A stretch of DNA of 64,000 nucleotides from Curtobacterium oceanosedimentum (lineage in GTDB: Bacteria > Actinomycetota > Actinomycetes > Actinomycetales > Microbacteriaceae). The notes under the pieces are model-generated. The model made no database searches. It saw only the letters and a program-made list of their open reading frames with translations, and had not been told where the DNA came from. The stretch is from NCBI RefSeq assembly GCF_020297365.1, contig NZ_JAIXIG010000021.1, positions 1 to 64,000 on the forward strand. Direction: 5' to 3'. Shown here one piece after another: positions 1 through 7,772 of this stretch; position 1 is the stretch's first letter; each line of letters opens with the position of its first letter. The translations under genes were made by a program, and so were the position numbers.

Positions 1-43
1 GTGGCGACGCTCGACCGACCCCCCTCCGGCCGAGCGTCGCCAC
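1..43. terminator. Perfect 13-bp inverted repeat at the window edge
   Basis: GTGGCGACGCTCG at 1-13 is exactly complementary to CGAGCGTCGCCAC at 31-43, with a 17-nt loop. It lies before the first gene and most likely ends a gene outside the window. No T-run follows, as is usual for GC-rich actinomycetes. Confidence 0.5.
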
Positions 44-88
44 CCCCGTACGACCCACACCGATCCATCCCGAACGACGGAGCAGCAG

Positions 89-973
89 ATGAGCCAGACG
101 GCAGTGGTCCCGCTCAGCGGCACGCTCGACCGCCCGGCCCTCCGTGGGCGTCCGGTCTCCCACGCCGAGTCCGTCCTCGCCTGGTCGGTCGCCCTGGTCG
201 CCGCGCTGCTGCTCACCGCCGCCTTCCTGTTCCTCTCCGCCGGGGGCCGCTGGTTCGTCGTCGAGACGCCCTCGATGGGCGTGGCCGCCCCGGTCGGCAC
301 CCTCGTCCTCGACCTGCCCGTCGACGTCGCCACCCTCGAGGTCGGTGACATCGTCACCTTCGAGACCGCCGCCAACCCGGACGTCGTCTACACCCACCGC
401 ATCGTCTCGATCGACGCCGACGGCGGCCTGCACACCCGCGGCGACATCAACGGCGCCACCGACCCGTGGACCCTCACCCAGGACGACGTGATCGGCGCCC
501 CCGCTCTGCTGGTGCCGCACATCGGCTGGCTCTTCCGCGCCGCCCCGATCCTGCTCATCGGCACGCTGATCATCCTGACCCTGACCAGCGCGTTCACCGA
601 CCGGGTGACGCGGACCTGCCTGCGCATCGCGGGTGGCGCCCTCACCACCGCATACGCGGGCTTCGTCCTCAAGCCCTTCGTCAACGTCACGACCATCACG
701 AACACGTCGAGCCCGGACGGCGTCGACGCGACCGTCGTCTCGTCCGGCATCTTCCCCGTGCGCGTGGACGCCGTCGGCGGCAACACGGTGCACCTGGAGG
801 ACGGCCAGGTCGGTTCGGTCGTGATCCACGAACTCTCCGAGAACGGGCACTACCAGCTGATGTCGAACATCGACCTCGACCCGGTCGGCTGGATCGCCCT
901 CATCGCGCTCTGCGCGGTCCCGCTCGTGGCGTGCCTGGTCGTCGGCCGCGTCGAGGCGGTGCGTCCCTCGTGA
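89..973 (+). CDS. SipW/ER-type signal peptidase I (S26 family)
   Basis: A membrane-bound signal peptidase that cleaves signal peptides of exported proteins. A membrane segment near residues 30-52 is followed by ETPSMG, which holds the catalytic serine. VVYTHRIV carries the histidine that replaces the usual lysine in SipW/ER-type enzymes, and TRGDIN is the usual downstream motif. Two more hydrophobic segments lie near 148-168 and at the C terminus. The 294-residue length fits the actinobacterial form with an extra C-terminal domain. CGGAG lies 6 nt before the ATG. The stop overlaps the GTG of the next gene, so the two are coupled; the LamG protein is the probable client. Family call is firm, client is inference. 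Confidence 0.85.
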   Translation: MSQTAVVPLSGTLDRPALRGRPVSHAESVLAWSVALVAALLLTAAFLFLSAGGRWFVVETPSMGVAAPVGTLVLDLPVDVATLEVGDIVTFETAANPDVVYTHRIVSIDADGGLHTRGDINGATDPWTLTQDDVIGAPALLVPHIGWLFRAAPILLIGTLIILTLTSAFTDRVTRTCLRIAGGALTTAYAGFVLKPFVNVTTITNTSSPDGVDATVVSSGIFPVRVDAVGGNTVHLEDGQVGSVVIHELSENGHYQLMSNIDLDPVGWIALIALCAVPLVACLVVGRVEAVRPS

Positions 974-1821
974 TCCGCCGACTGCGTGACGGCCGCGTCG
1001 TCGCCCTCCTGCTCGTGCTGGCCCTGGCCGTCGTCGTCCTGCTCAACCAGTTCGCGCCGACCCGCTCCGCCTTCGCTGCCCGCGTGACGAACACCACGAA
1101 CAGCGCCGCGACCGCGCCGTACTTCACCTGCACGGGCGCCGTCGGCGCCGACACCGCGAACGCCCTGTTCGCCTACCGCCTGACCGAGGCCTCGGGCGCC
1201 AGGACCGCCACCGACTGGTCGGGACGCGGTGCGAACGGCACCTACCAGGGCACCATGACGGCCACCACGCCGAACCCGAACGCCTGCCCGCGCGACGCCG
1301 GCAGCGCCTACGCGCTGAACGGGTCGACGAGCTTCGTCTCCACGCCCCGCTCCTACGCCAACCCGACGACGTTCAGCGAGGAGGTCTGGTTCCGCACCAC
1401 CGTTGCCGGCGGCATGCTCGTGGGGTTCGGCAGCAGCCAGACCGGTGCGTCGGGTCAGCACGACCGGAAGCTCTACCTCACCACCACGGGGCAGCTCGCC
1501 TTCGGTTCCTACAACGGCACCACACAGGTCCTCACCTCGCCGAAGGCCGTCAACGACGGCGCGTGGCACCACGCCGTGTCGACGATGTCGCCCACCAACG
1601 GGATGCGCCTGTACGTGGACGGCACCCTCGTCGCCTCGAACGCCGCCTTCAAGAGCCCCGAGAACTTCACCGGGTACTTCCGGATCGGCTACGACGTGGT
1701 CAGCGGGTGGCCGGGTGCGACGAGCAACCCGTACTTCACCGGTTCGATGCGCTACGCCGCCGTCTACGGCACCGAGCTGACGGCCAGCCAGGTGGCCGCG
1801 CACGCGGCCGCCGGGTCCTGA
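970..1821 (+). CDS. Secreted LamG/concanavalin-like domain protein
   Basis: A 283-residue exported protein. The N terminus has arginines, a long hydrophobic stretch (about residues 10-27), then SAFAARVTN and NSA, which resembles SipW-dependent TasA/camelysin-type signal regions. Residues 60 to 280 look like a LamG jelly-roll: YALNGSTSFVSTP, FSEEVWFRT, DGAWHHAVSTM, RLYVDGTLV and GSMRYAAVYGTELT are typical strands. The GTG start overlaps the signal-peptidase stop as GTGA. An ORF runs further upstream in this frame but lies inside the peptidase gene, so 970 is preferred. It probably sits on the surface and may bind carbohydrate; the ligand is unknown. Confidence 0.75.
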   Translation: MIRRLRDGRVVALLLVLALAVVVLLNQFAPTRSAFAARVTNTTNSAATAPYFTCTGAVGADTANALFAYRLTEASGARTATDWSGRGANGTYQGTMTATTPNPNACPRDAGSAYALNGSTSFVSTPRSYANPTTFSEEVWFRTTVAGGMLVGFGSSQTGASGQHDRKLYLTTTGQLAFGSYNGTTQVLTSPKAVNDGAWHHAVSTMSPTNGMRLYVDGTLVASNAAFKSPENFTGYFRIGYDVVSGWPGATSNPYFTGSMRYAAVYGTELTASQVAAHAAAGS

Positions 1822-1835
1822 CGCACCAGACCGTC

Positions 1836-1878
1836 GGACGGGAGGCCCGTGGCCGCGCCCGCCCCCGGCCTCCCGTCC
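1836..1878. terminator. GGGAGGC/GCCTCCC palindrome terminator
   Basis: GGACGGGA at 1836-1843 pairs with TCCCGTCC at 1871-1878 and the stem continues inward through GGCC. It follows the LamG gene by 15 nt and belongs to the palindrome family repeated through the window. Confidence 0.65.
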
Positions 1879-1936
1879 GTCCCCTGGACGGGTCGAGCAC
1901 GCGGGCCGGGACGGCGGACCGGGCCCACCAACCCGC

Positions 1937-2023
1937 GGATTCGGGGCGACGAATCCCCCTGATCAGGCCTTTTCGTCCTCCGCGGCGTGCCAGGATCGTC
2001 AGGTCTCGAGACGTCGGCGTCTC
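1937..2023 (+). promoter_or_regulatory. Two small hairpins in the mntP leader
   Basis: GGATTCG/CGAATCC (1937-1956, 6-nt loop) and GAGACG/CGTCTC (2008-2023, 4-nt loop) lie in the 231-nt gap before mntP. They may belong to its leader or promoter. I could not find the conserved motifs of the yybP-ykoY manganese riboswitch, so no riboswitch is claimed. Confidence 0.3.
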
Positions 2024-2052
2024 CTCCTGACCGTCTCGAAAGGCGCCGCCCC

Positions 2053-2622
2053 ATGTCGTTCTGGGCCCTGTTCCTCATCGCCCTCGGTGTCTCCGCCGAC
2101 GCGTTCGCCGTCGCCCTCGGCAAGGGCCTGCACATGAAGCGCTTCGACGTGCGGCACGCGCTCGTCATCGCCGTCACGTTCGGCGTGTTCCAGGCGTTGA
2201 TGCCCCTGCTCGGGTGGCTGCTCGGCTCGGCGTTCGCGCAGTACATCGCCGCGTTCGACCACTGGATCGCGTTCGGCTTGCTCGCCCTGATCGGCGGGAA
2301 GATGCTCTGGGAGGCGTTCTCGGCGCACGAGGACACCGAGCAGGACACCGACCGGCTGCCCGTCCGGCAACTGCTCGTCCTCGCGGTCGCGACGAGCATC
2401 GACGCCCTGGCCGTCGGCGTCACGTTGGCGTTCCTGCCGGTGTCGATCGGCGGCGCGGTGCTGCTCATCGGCATCACCACCGCGGTGCTGTCGTTCGTCG
2501 GGGTCGTCGTCGGGCGCCGGGTCGGTGCCCGGTTCGGCAAGCCCGCCGAGATCGCCGGTGGCGTGGTCCTCATCCTGATCGGCGTCAACATCGTGCTCGA
2601 GCACACCGGCGTCATCGGCTGA
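2053..2622 (+). CDS. mntP: Manganese efflux pump MntP
   Basis: A membrane exporter for Mn2+ of the MntP (YebN) family; 189 residues is the usual size. Six hydrophobic helices are visible in two homologous halves. Each half carries the acidic motif essential in this family: SADAFAVALGKG near residue 13 and SIDALAVG near residue 116. The ATG at 2053 starts MSFWALFLIALGVSADAF, the canonical MntP beginning, and AAAGG precedes it. The frame is open back to 1987, but those residues are not membrane-like. It is monocistronic, closed by a strong palindrome shared with the convergent DUF4190 gene. Confidence 0.92.
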   Translation: MSFWALFLIALGVSADAFAVALGKGLHMKRFDVRHALVIAVTFGVFQALMPLLGWLLGSAFAQYIAAFDHWIAFGLLALIGGKMLWEAFSAHEDTEQDTDRLPVRQLLVLAVATSIDALAVGVTLAFLPVSIGGAVLLIGITTAVLSFVGVVVGRRVGARFGKPAEIAGGVVLILIGVNIVLEHTGVIG

Positions 2623-2637
2623 CGCCCCGCAACGACC

Positions 2638-2667
2638 GGAGGCCCGTGGCGATCGCCACGGGCCTCC
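2638..2667. terminator. Bidirectional perfect-palindrome terminator
   Basis: A 30-bp perfect palindrome beginning GGAGGCCCGTGGCGA, centred at 2652/2653. It is flanked by GCAAC at 2630-2634 and GTTGC at 2673-2677, which extend the stem. It sits between convergent mntP and the DUF4190 gene and can serve both. Confidence 0.75.
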
Positions 2668-2686
2668 GATGCGTTGCGGACGGGGC

Positions 2687-3010
2687 TCAGTACCCGCCGG
2701 TGGTGCTCGCGGGGGCGTTCGCCACGACCGCGATCAGGAAGATCACCCAGATGATGCCGAACACGATGGAGAGCGCGCTGATGATGACGCCGGCCAGGGC
2801 CAGGCCGCGGCCACGCTCCCCCGTCTTCTTGATCTGCGAGAGCGCGATGATCGAGACCACGAGGCCGGCGATGTTCACCACGAAGGCGAGGATGAAGCCG
2901 ACGATCGCCATCACGTTGAAGCGGTCGGATGCCTGCTGCGCGCCGTAGGGCTGGCCAGCGGCGTAGGGGTTCGGGTTCTGCTGGTGGTGCTGGGGCGTGC
3001 CGTCGGTCAT
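2687..3010 (-). CDS. DUF4190 small membrane protein
   Basis: A 107-residue protein. The first 30 residues are polar and rich in Gln, Asn, Pro and Tyr (QNPNPYAAGQPYG). Two membrane helices follow (about residues 33-57 and 70-98), joined by ALSQIKKTGERGRGLA. This ALxQIxRTGxxGRGLA loop is diagnostic of DUF4190, a family common in actinomycetes with unknown function. AGAGAGGA lies about 9 nt before the ATG. The gene is convergent with mntP and divergent from the hypothetical at 3102. Confidence 0.85.
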   Translation of the reverse strand: MTDGTPQHHQQNPNPYAAGQPYGAQQASDRFNVMAIVGFILAFVVNIAGLVVSIIALSQIKKTGERGRGLALAGVIISALSIVFGIIWVIFLIAVVANAPASTTGGY

Positions 3011-3101
3011 GGCGCCGCGTCCTCTCTGGTCGTGGATGTCTGCACAGGAAACGTACAGGACGGAAGGGTCGCGCGGTCACCCGTGATGGGATCATCAGGC
3101 C

Positions 3102-3458
3102 ATGGGATGGCTGCGTCGACACCTGCTGCACGGTGGCCGGTACGACGAACGTGACCGGCGTGACCAGCTCCGGCGGTACGTGGTCCGAGGCGACCGGCTC
3201 GTCGCGTTCCTCGGCGATCACGGCGATCCGCACGTCGAGCGCGTGCGGGCGCGTGTGGACCAGGCGCGTGGGCTGCTCGAACACGGATGGGACCGTGCGG
3301 ACCTGCTGGCGGCCGCCGTGCCCGTGTCGGCACCGTGGCCGAGCGGCAAGGGGCGCGATGCGGGGGCGCCGGCTCCGGAGTACGCCGACCAGGCGGACGG
3401 GCTGATCGCGGACCTGAACGCCGTGGCGATCGAGCTGCGGGCCGTCGCGGAGGCGTGA
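3102..3458 (+). CDS. Small charged hypothetical protein
   Basis: I do not recognise this 118-residue protein. It starts with a basic stretch (MGWLRRHLLHGGRYDERDRRDQLRR), has no signal peptide or membrane helix, and looks mostly helical with heptad-like Leu/Val/Ala spacing (VERVRARVDQARGLLEHG and IADLNAVAIELRAVAEA). The middle is Pro/Ala-rich. No Shine-Dalgarno is visible. GATCAT lies 6 nt before the ATG, a near match to the leaderless -10 pattern seen elsewhere. A GGGAGGC hairpin closes it. Confidence 0.6.
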   Translation: MGWLRRHLLHGGRYDERDRRDQLRRYVVRGDRLVAFLGDHGDPHVERVRARVDQARGLLEHGWDRADLLAAAVPVSAPWPSGKGRDAGAPAPEYADQADGLIADLNAVAIELRAVAEA

Positions 3459-3474
3459 CGGCGACGTCCGCAAC

Positions 3475-3510
3475 CGGGAGGCCCGTGGCGGGCCCGCACC
3501 GCGCCTCCCG
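3475..3510. terminator. GGGAGGC/GCCTCCC palindrome terminator
   Basis: CGGGAGGC at 3475 pairs with GCCTCCCG ending at 3510. The central CCCGTGGCGGG/CCCGCACCG part is imperfect. It ends the hypothetical gene at 3102-3458. Confidence 0.55.
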
Positions 3511-3570
3511 TCCGCCCGGTGCCGGTGCACCTGCCGGACCCGCGTCCGCCACCCGGCGCATGATGGGCGG

Positions 3571-4293
3571 ATGGCACGTATCCTCGTCACCGGATCCACC
3601 GACGGCCTCGGGCGGGGAACCGCCGAATCGCTGCTCCGCAGCGGACACGACGTCGTCGTCCACGCGCGCAACCGAGCCCGCGCCGAGGCGGTCGCCGACC
3701 TGGTGGAGCGCGGCGCCGAACTCGTCGTCGCCGACCTGGCGGACCGCGACGCGGTGATCGCCACCGCTCGAGAGCTCGACGCCGGCACCCCGCTCGACGC
3801 CGTCGTGCACAACGCCGGGGTGATCTCGGGCCGCTCCCTGGTGCCGGTCAACGTCGTGGCGCCGTACCTGTTCACCGCGTTGCTGCGCTCGCCGGAGCGG
3901 CACGTGTACCTGAGCAGCGGGATGCACCGGGGCGGCCGCCCGCGCCTGGACACCGTCGACTGGACCGGCGCTTCCGAGACGAACTCGTACTCCGACACGA
4001 AGCTGTTCGTGACGGCGCTCGCCGCCGAGGTGCCGCTCCGACGCCCGGGCGTGCTGAGCAACGCCGTCGACCCGGGCTGGGTGGCGACCAAGATGGGCGG
4101 GGCCGGCGCGCCGGACGACTTCGAGCTCGGACACCGCACGCAGGAGATGATCGCGACCGACCCGGACCAAACCGTGACAGGTGGTTACTGGTTCCACGGA
4201 GAGCGGCAGGAACCGCACCCGGCGGTCGCCGACCAGCGGTTCCGCACCGACCTGCTCGACGCGCTCGCCGAGGCCACCGGCATCACGCTCTGA
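3571..4293 (+). CDS. SDR family NAD(P)-dependent oxidoreductase
   Basis: A 240-residue classical short-chain dehydrogenase. TGSTDGLG near residue 7 is the glycine-rich nucleotide loop, HNAGV matches the NNAG motif, LSSGM carries the catalytic Ser and YSDTK is the YxxxK pair. HARNR after strand 2 suggests NADP preference. Substrate unknown. There is no clear Shine-Dalgarno. CATGAT lies 6 nt before the ATG, so translation may be leaderless. A hairpin separates it from the gene before. Confidence 0.85.
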   Translation: MARILVTGSTDGLGRGTAESLLRSGHDVVVHARNRARAEAVADLVERGAELVVADLADRDAVIATARELDAGTPLDAVVHNAGVISGRSLVPVNVVAPYLFTALLRSPERHVYLSSGMHRGGRPRLDTVDWTGASETNSYSDTKLFVTALAAEVPLRRPGVLSNAVDPGWVATKMGGAGAPDDFELGHRTQEMIATDPDQTVTGGYWFHGERQEPHPAVADQRFRTDLLDALAEATGITL

Positions 4294-4390
4294 GTCGCTG
4301 ACGGAACCGCCGCGACCGGTCGGGTGCTCCTGCGAAGGCGTTCGTCGCGCCCGGACGAGGATGGCGTCGAGACGACGAACGGAGGACCCG

Positions 4391-5083
4391 GTGACCCTCG
4401 GCCTGCACAACGGATCGAGCGGGTGGCAGCGCGTGCGACGGCACGGCCTGCTCCTCGCGAACGTCGCTGTCTTCGTCGTGTGCTTCGTCGGCATGGTGTT
4501 CGCCGGGTGGCGGGTGTCCGCGGCGGACGCCCTCCAGCACGGCGAGGCGGCCGTGTCGCTCTGGGGCTTCCTGACGAGCGGTGACTTCGCCGAGGCCACC
4601 TTCGAGAACTGGGAGAGCGAGTTCCTGCAGATGGGCGCGTACATCGTGTTCACGGTGTTCCTGTTCCAGAAGGGGTCGAGCGAGTCCGAGCCCCTGGACG
4701 AACAGAGCCCGCAGGACGAGGACCCCCGCGAGCACGCCGACGACCCGAAGGCCCCGTGGCCGGTGCGCCGGGGCGGGATCGTGCTCGTGATGTACGAGAA
4801 CTCCCTGCTGATCCTGTTCGCGGTGCTCTTCCTCGGCAGTGTCGTCGGGCACGTGATCGGCGGCGCTGCGGCCTACAACGAGGAGCAACTCGAGCACGGC
4901 GACCGCGTGGTCTCGGCGTGGGGCTACCTGGGCACGAGCCAGTTCTGGTTCGAGTCGATGCAGAACTGGCAGTCGGAGTTCCTGGTCATCTCGGTGATGG
5001 TCATCGCCACCGTGTCCCTGCGGCAACGAGGGTCGAGCCAGTCGAAGCCCGTGGCGGCACCGACGGAACAGACCCGCGCCTGA
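4391..5083 (+). CDS. DUF6766 family membrane protein with internal duplication
   Basis: A 230-residue membrane protein that I place in DUF6766, whose function is unknown. It consists of two similar halves, about residues 19-99 and 135-218. Each has a membrane helix, a polar stretch ending HG(E/D)xxVSxWGxL, an (E/Q)NWxSEFL motif, a second helix and a GSS(E/Q)S tail. A charged Asp/Glu/Pro linker joins them (about 100-127). The GTG at 4391 has GGAGG 4 nt upstream. The longer ORF from 4181 would overlap the SDR before it and was rejected. Confidence 0.75.
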   Translation: MTLGLHNGSSGWQRVRRHGLLLANVAVFVVCFVGMVFAGWRVSAADALQHGEAAVSLWGFLTSGDFAEATFENWESEFLQMGAYIVFTVFLFQKGSSESEPLDEQSPQDEDPREHADDPKAPWPVRRGGIVLVMYENSLLILFAVLFLGSVVGHVIGGAAAYNEEQLEHGDRVVSAWGYLGTSQFWFESMQNWQSEFLVISVMVIATVSLRQRGSSQSKPVAAPTEQTRA

Positions 5084-5212
5084 GCGGACCCGGCTGACGA
5101 CGATCGCGGGGTTTCCCCACCGACCACGGGGGGCAGCACCGGTGTGCGGGCGGACCCCCGCGGCGAGGCTGGTGTCGGGCAATAAGCTCGTCACCGACAC
5201 GAAGAGGTCCGC

Positions 5213-6556
5213 ATGTACACCGCCGTCGCCACCACGGGCGAACCCACCACCGTCCCCCGGTTCCGACCCCTCCGCGCCGTCGTCGACGGCAGCACCTGGC
5301 GGGCCTTCGCGTTCCACGCCGCGCACCTGCCGATCGCGATCGGTGCGCTGGCCTGGTTCGTCATCGTGCTCTCGGTCGGCATCCCGGTGTCGCTCACCTG
5401 GGTCGGGCTGGTGGTGGCCGCGTTCCTGCTGAGCGGGTCGCACTGGTTCGCCGCGCTCACACGCCGGATGTCGGCATCGCTGCTCGGGCAGACCGTCGTC
5501 GCGCCGGCTCGGCCCCGTCGCGGGTCGTCGGCGCTCGGCAGCGCCTTCGCACGGCTGGCGGACGGCCCCACGTGGCGGGCGTTCGCGTACCTGCTGGTCG
5601 GGTTCGTGCTGACCACGATCACGTTCACCGCCTCGACCACGGTGCTGCTGACCGGCGTCGGGGCGGTGACGCACGTCACCTGGGGGCACTTCCTGCCGGC
5701 GCAGGAGGGCGTGGACGGTGAGCTCCACCGCGGCGTGCAGTTCCTCGGTGTCTTCGTCGACACCCCGCCGCTGCAGCTCGCGTTCGCCGTGCTCGGTCTG
5801 CTCATCGTGCTGTTCCTCTGGCCCGCCGTGAACCACGGCCTCGCCGCGCTGCAGCGTGTCGTGATCCGCGCCCTGCTCGGTGCGACCGCCCGCGACCTGC
5901 GTCTGCGCCAGGTGACGGCCTCGCGCGACGCCGCCGTGCTCGACGCCGACACCACCCTGCGGCGCATCGAGCGCGAGCTGCACGACGGCACCCAGGCGCG
6001 ACTCGTCGGGCTGGCGATGACCCTCGGCGATGCCCGGGACCGCCTGCAGACCGGCGCCGACACCGAGACGGTCACCGCCCTGGTCGACCGGGCGCACGCC
6101 TCGACGAAGGAGGCCCTGGTCGAGCTCCGTGCCCTGGCCAGCGGCATCCACCCGCCCGTGCTCGACGCGGGGCTCGAGGCCGCGCTGACCTCGGCGTGCG
6201 CACGGACCCCGTTCCCGGTCGCGCTGTCGGTCGACCTGCCGGTGCGGCCGTCCCGGGTCGTCGAGGGCATCGCCTACTTCGGGGTGCTCGAACTGCTGAC
6301 GAACGTGGCGAAGCACGCGTCGGCCACCACGACCGCGGTGCGGGTCGGCATGCTCGGCGGCGACCTGCTCGTCGAGGTCGAGGACGACGGCCTCGGTGGC
6401 GCGCACGTCGCCCTCGGCACGCCCGACGGTCACGGCACCGGGCTGGCCGGTGTGCTCGAGCGCCTGCGCGCCGTCGACGGCGACCTGCAGGTGGAGAGCC
6501 CGGTCGGCGGGCCCACCCGGGTCCGCATGCGCGTGCCGAGCGGGGCCACGCGGTGA
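5213..6556 (+). CDS. Sensor histidine kinase (NarL/LiaS type)
   Basis: A 447-residue membrane sensor kinase. Four or five hydrophobic segments occupy residues 32-205 in two similar blocks (STWRAFAFHAAHLP and PTWRAFAYLLVGF), resembling the actinobacterial putative sensor domain. The HisKA_3 phosphoacceptor is in RRIERELHDGTQARL (His about 257). ELLTNVAKHA is the N box, and DDGLGG and GHGTGLAGV are the ATP-lid glycine boxes. AGAGG precedes the ATG. The stop overlaps the response-regulator GTG, so they form one two-component system. The signal is unknown; the DUF6766 neighbour is not clearly linked. Confidence 0.9.
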   Translation: MYTAVATTGEPTTVPRFRPLRAVVDGSTWRAFAFHAAHLPIAIGALAWFVIVLSVGIPVSLTWVGLVVAAFLLSGSHWFAALTRRMSASLLGQTVVAPARPRRGSSALGSAFARLADGPTWRAFAYLLVGFVLTTITFTASTTVLLTGVGAVTHVTWGHFLPAQEGVDGELHRGVQFLGVFVDTPPLQLAFAVLGLLIVLFLWPAVNHGLAALQRVVIRALLGATARDLRLRQVTASRDAAVLDADTTLRRIERELHDGTQARLVGLAMTLGDARDRLQTGADTETVTALVDRAHASTKEALVELRALASGIHPPVLDAGLEAALTSACARTPFPVALSVDLPVRPSRVVEGIAYFGVLELLTNVAKHASATTTAVRVGMLGGDLLVEVEDDGLGGAHVALGTPDGHGTGLAGVLERLRAVDGDLQVESPVGGPTRVRMRVPSGATR

Positions 6557-7197
6557 GGATCGTCGTCGCCGACGACAACACGATCGTGCGCGAGGGGTTG
6601 ACGTCGCTGCTCCGCGGTCGCGGGCACGAGGTCGTACCGGTGTCGGACGGCGACGCCGCCGTGGTCGCGGCGGCGAGCGGCGAGGTGGACGTCGTGGTGA
6701 TGGACATCCGCATGCCGCCCACCCACACCGACGAGGGCGTGCGGGCCGCCGTCCGGGTCAAGGCCGCCCGGCCCGCGGTGGGGGTGCTCTTGTTCTCGCA
6801 GTACGCCGAGGCACAGTGGGCCCGCGCCCTGCTCGACGTCGCGACGGTGGGCGTCGGCTACCTGCTCAAGGACCGGGTCGCCGAGGTCGGCACGTTCATC
6901 GACTCGCTGCACCAGGTCGCCGCCGGCAACGTCGTGCTCGACCCCGAGGTCGCGGCCGCGCTGGTGCAGGCGCCGCGCACCGTCGCCGGTCCGCTCGACC
7001 AGCTCACCGCCCGCGAGACGGACGTGCTGCGGCTGATGGCCGAGGGACGGTCGAACGCCGCGATCGCGGAGACGCTGTTCCTGTCCGGCGGCACGGTCGA
7101 GAAGCACGTCACCGCCGTGTTCACGAAGCTCGGGCTCGAGGCGACGCCGAACGAGAACCGCCGGGTGCTCGCGGTCCTGCGGTTCCTGGCGGACTGA
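6553..7197 (+). CDS. LuxR/NarL-family response regulator
   Basis: The partner of the kinase just upstream. The receiver domain has the acidic pocket DD at residues 7-8, phospho-accepting Asp at about 51 (VVVMDIRMPP) and the conserved Lys in YLLKDR. A LuxR helix-turn-helix follows at about 148-192 (LTARETDVLRLMAEGRSNAAIA, then TVEKHVTAVFTKL). The GTG start overlaps the kinase stop (GTGA), which fixes it. Length 214 residues is typical. Target genes are not evident; autoregulation is possible. Confidence 0.92.
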   Translation: MRIVVADDNTIVREGLTSLLRGRGHEVVPVSDGDAAVVAAASGEVDVVVMDIRMPPTHTDEGVRAAVRVKAARPAVGVLLFSQYAEAQWARALLDVATVGVGYLLKDRVAEVGTFIDSLHQVAAGNVVLDPEVAAALVQAPRTVAGPLDQLTARETDVLRLMAEGRSNAAIAETLFLSGGTVEKHVTAVFTKLGLEATPNENRRVLAVLRFLAD

Positions 7198-7222
7198 TCC
7201 GGGCCCTGGACGGTCCCGAGGC

Positions 7223-7264
7223 GGACGGGAGGCCCGTGGCGGGCCGCCGGTGCGCCTCCCGTCC
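7223..7264. terminator. GGGAGGC/GCCTCCC palindrome terminator
   Basis: GGACGGGA (7223-7230) pairs with TCCCGTCC (7257-7264). It lies between the convergent response regulator and MerR genes and probably ends both. Confidence 0.65.
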
Positions 7265-7279
7265 GTCCCCGCGTGCGTC

Positions 7280-7675
7280 TCAGGCCGCGACCGGCTCCGC
7301 CGGTCGGTCGCGGAGCGCCGGGCAGTGCTCGGCCGTGGGGTGCTCGGTGATCGCGATGACCTCGTCCAGTCGCCCGCGCACCGCCTGGAGTTCGGCGAGC
7401 TGCGCCGTGATCCGGTCGCGCTCGGCGAGCAGCAGGGCGAACGACTCCGGCGTCGACTCGCCACGGTCGACGCACGGCAGCAGCTGCACGATGGTGCGGC
7501 TGGCCAGCCCCGCGGCGAACAGCTGCTGCACGAGCTGCACCCGCTCGACGGCCGCTGCGGTGTAGACGCGCTGTCCACTCGCGGTGCGGTCGGCCGCGAG
7601 CATCCCCTGTTCCTCGTAGTACCGCAGCGAGCGGACGCTGACACCTGTCTCCGCCGCGAGGTCGCCGATGCGCAC
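7280..7675 (-). CDS. MerR-family transcriptional regulator
   Basis: A 131-residue one-component regulator. Residues 1-70 form the MerR winged helix: RIGDLAAETGVSVRSLRYYEEQGML, then the wing GQRVYTAAAVERV. A coiled-coil dimerisation helix (ALLLAERDRITAQLAELQAVRGRL) follows. Only a few residues follow it, with cysteines that do not form a clear metal site. I chose the GTG at 7675 because GGAG lies 6 nt before it and the family usually begins here. An ATG at 7708 is possible but would overlap the promoter. It is divergent from the SDR at 7773, its likely target. Confidence 0.82.
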   Translation of the reverse strand: MRIGDLAAETGVSVRSLRYYEEQGMLAADRTASGQRVYTAAAVERVQLVQQLFAAGLASRTIVQLLPCVDRGESTPESFALLLAERDRITAQLAELQAVRGRLDEVIAITEHPTAEHCPALRDRPAEPVAA

Positions 7676-7695
7676 GTCGTGCTCCGATCCGGGGC

Positions 7696-7727
7696 TTGCC
7701 CCTGACATCCATGTGAGGTCCTACCGT
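7696..7727 (+). promoter_or_regulatory. Candidate MerR-type promoter with 20-bp spacer
   Basis: TTGCCC (7696-7701) and TACCGT (7722-7727) are separated by 20 bp. MerR-controlled promoters typically have an over-long spacer of 19-20 bp. GACATC and GAGGTC inside the spacer form an imperfect dyad where the regulator could bind. It faces the SDR gene at 7773. Confidence 0.4.
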
Positions 7728-7772
7728 AGCCGAGCCGCCGCGGGAGATGCCCGCGCGGCAGGAGGAGACACC

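Noticed and set aside
1822-2052. yybP-ykoY manganese riboswitch before mntP
   Set aside because: The conserved riboswitch core motifs could not be found in the 231-nt leader, only two short hairpins.
4283-6433. 716-residue minus-strand open frame
   Set aside because: It lies opposite the DUF6766 and histidine kinase genes, both with clear families and starts; it is an effect of GC-rich codons.
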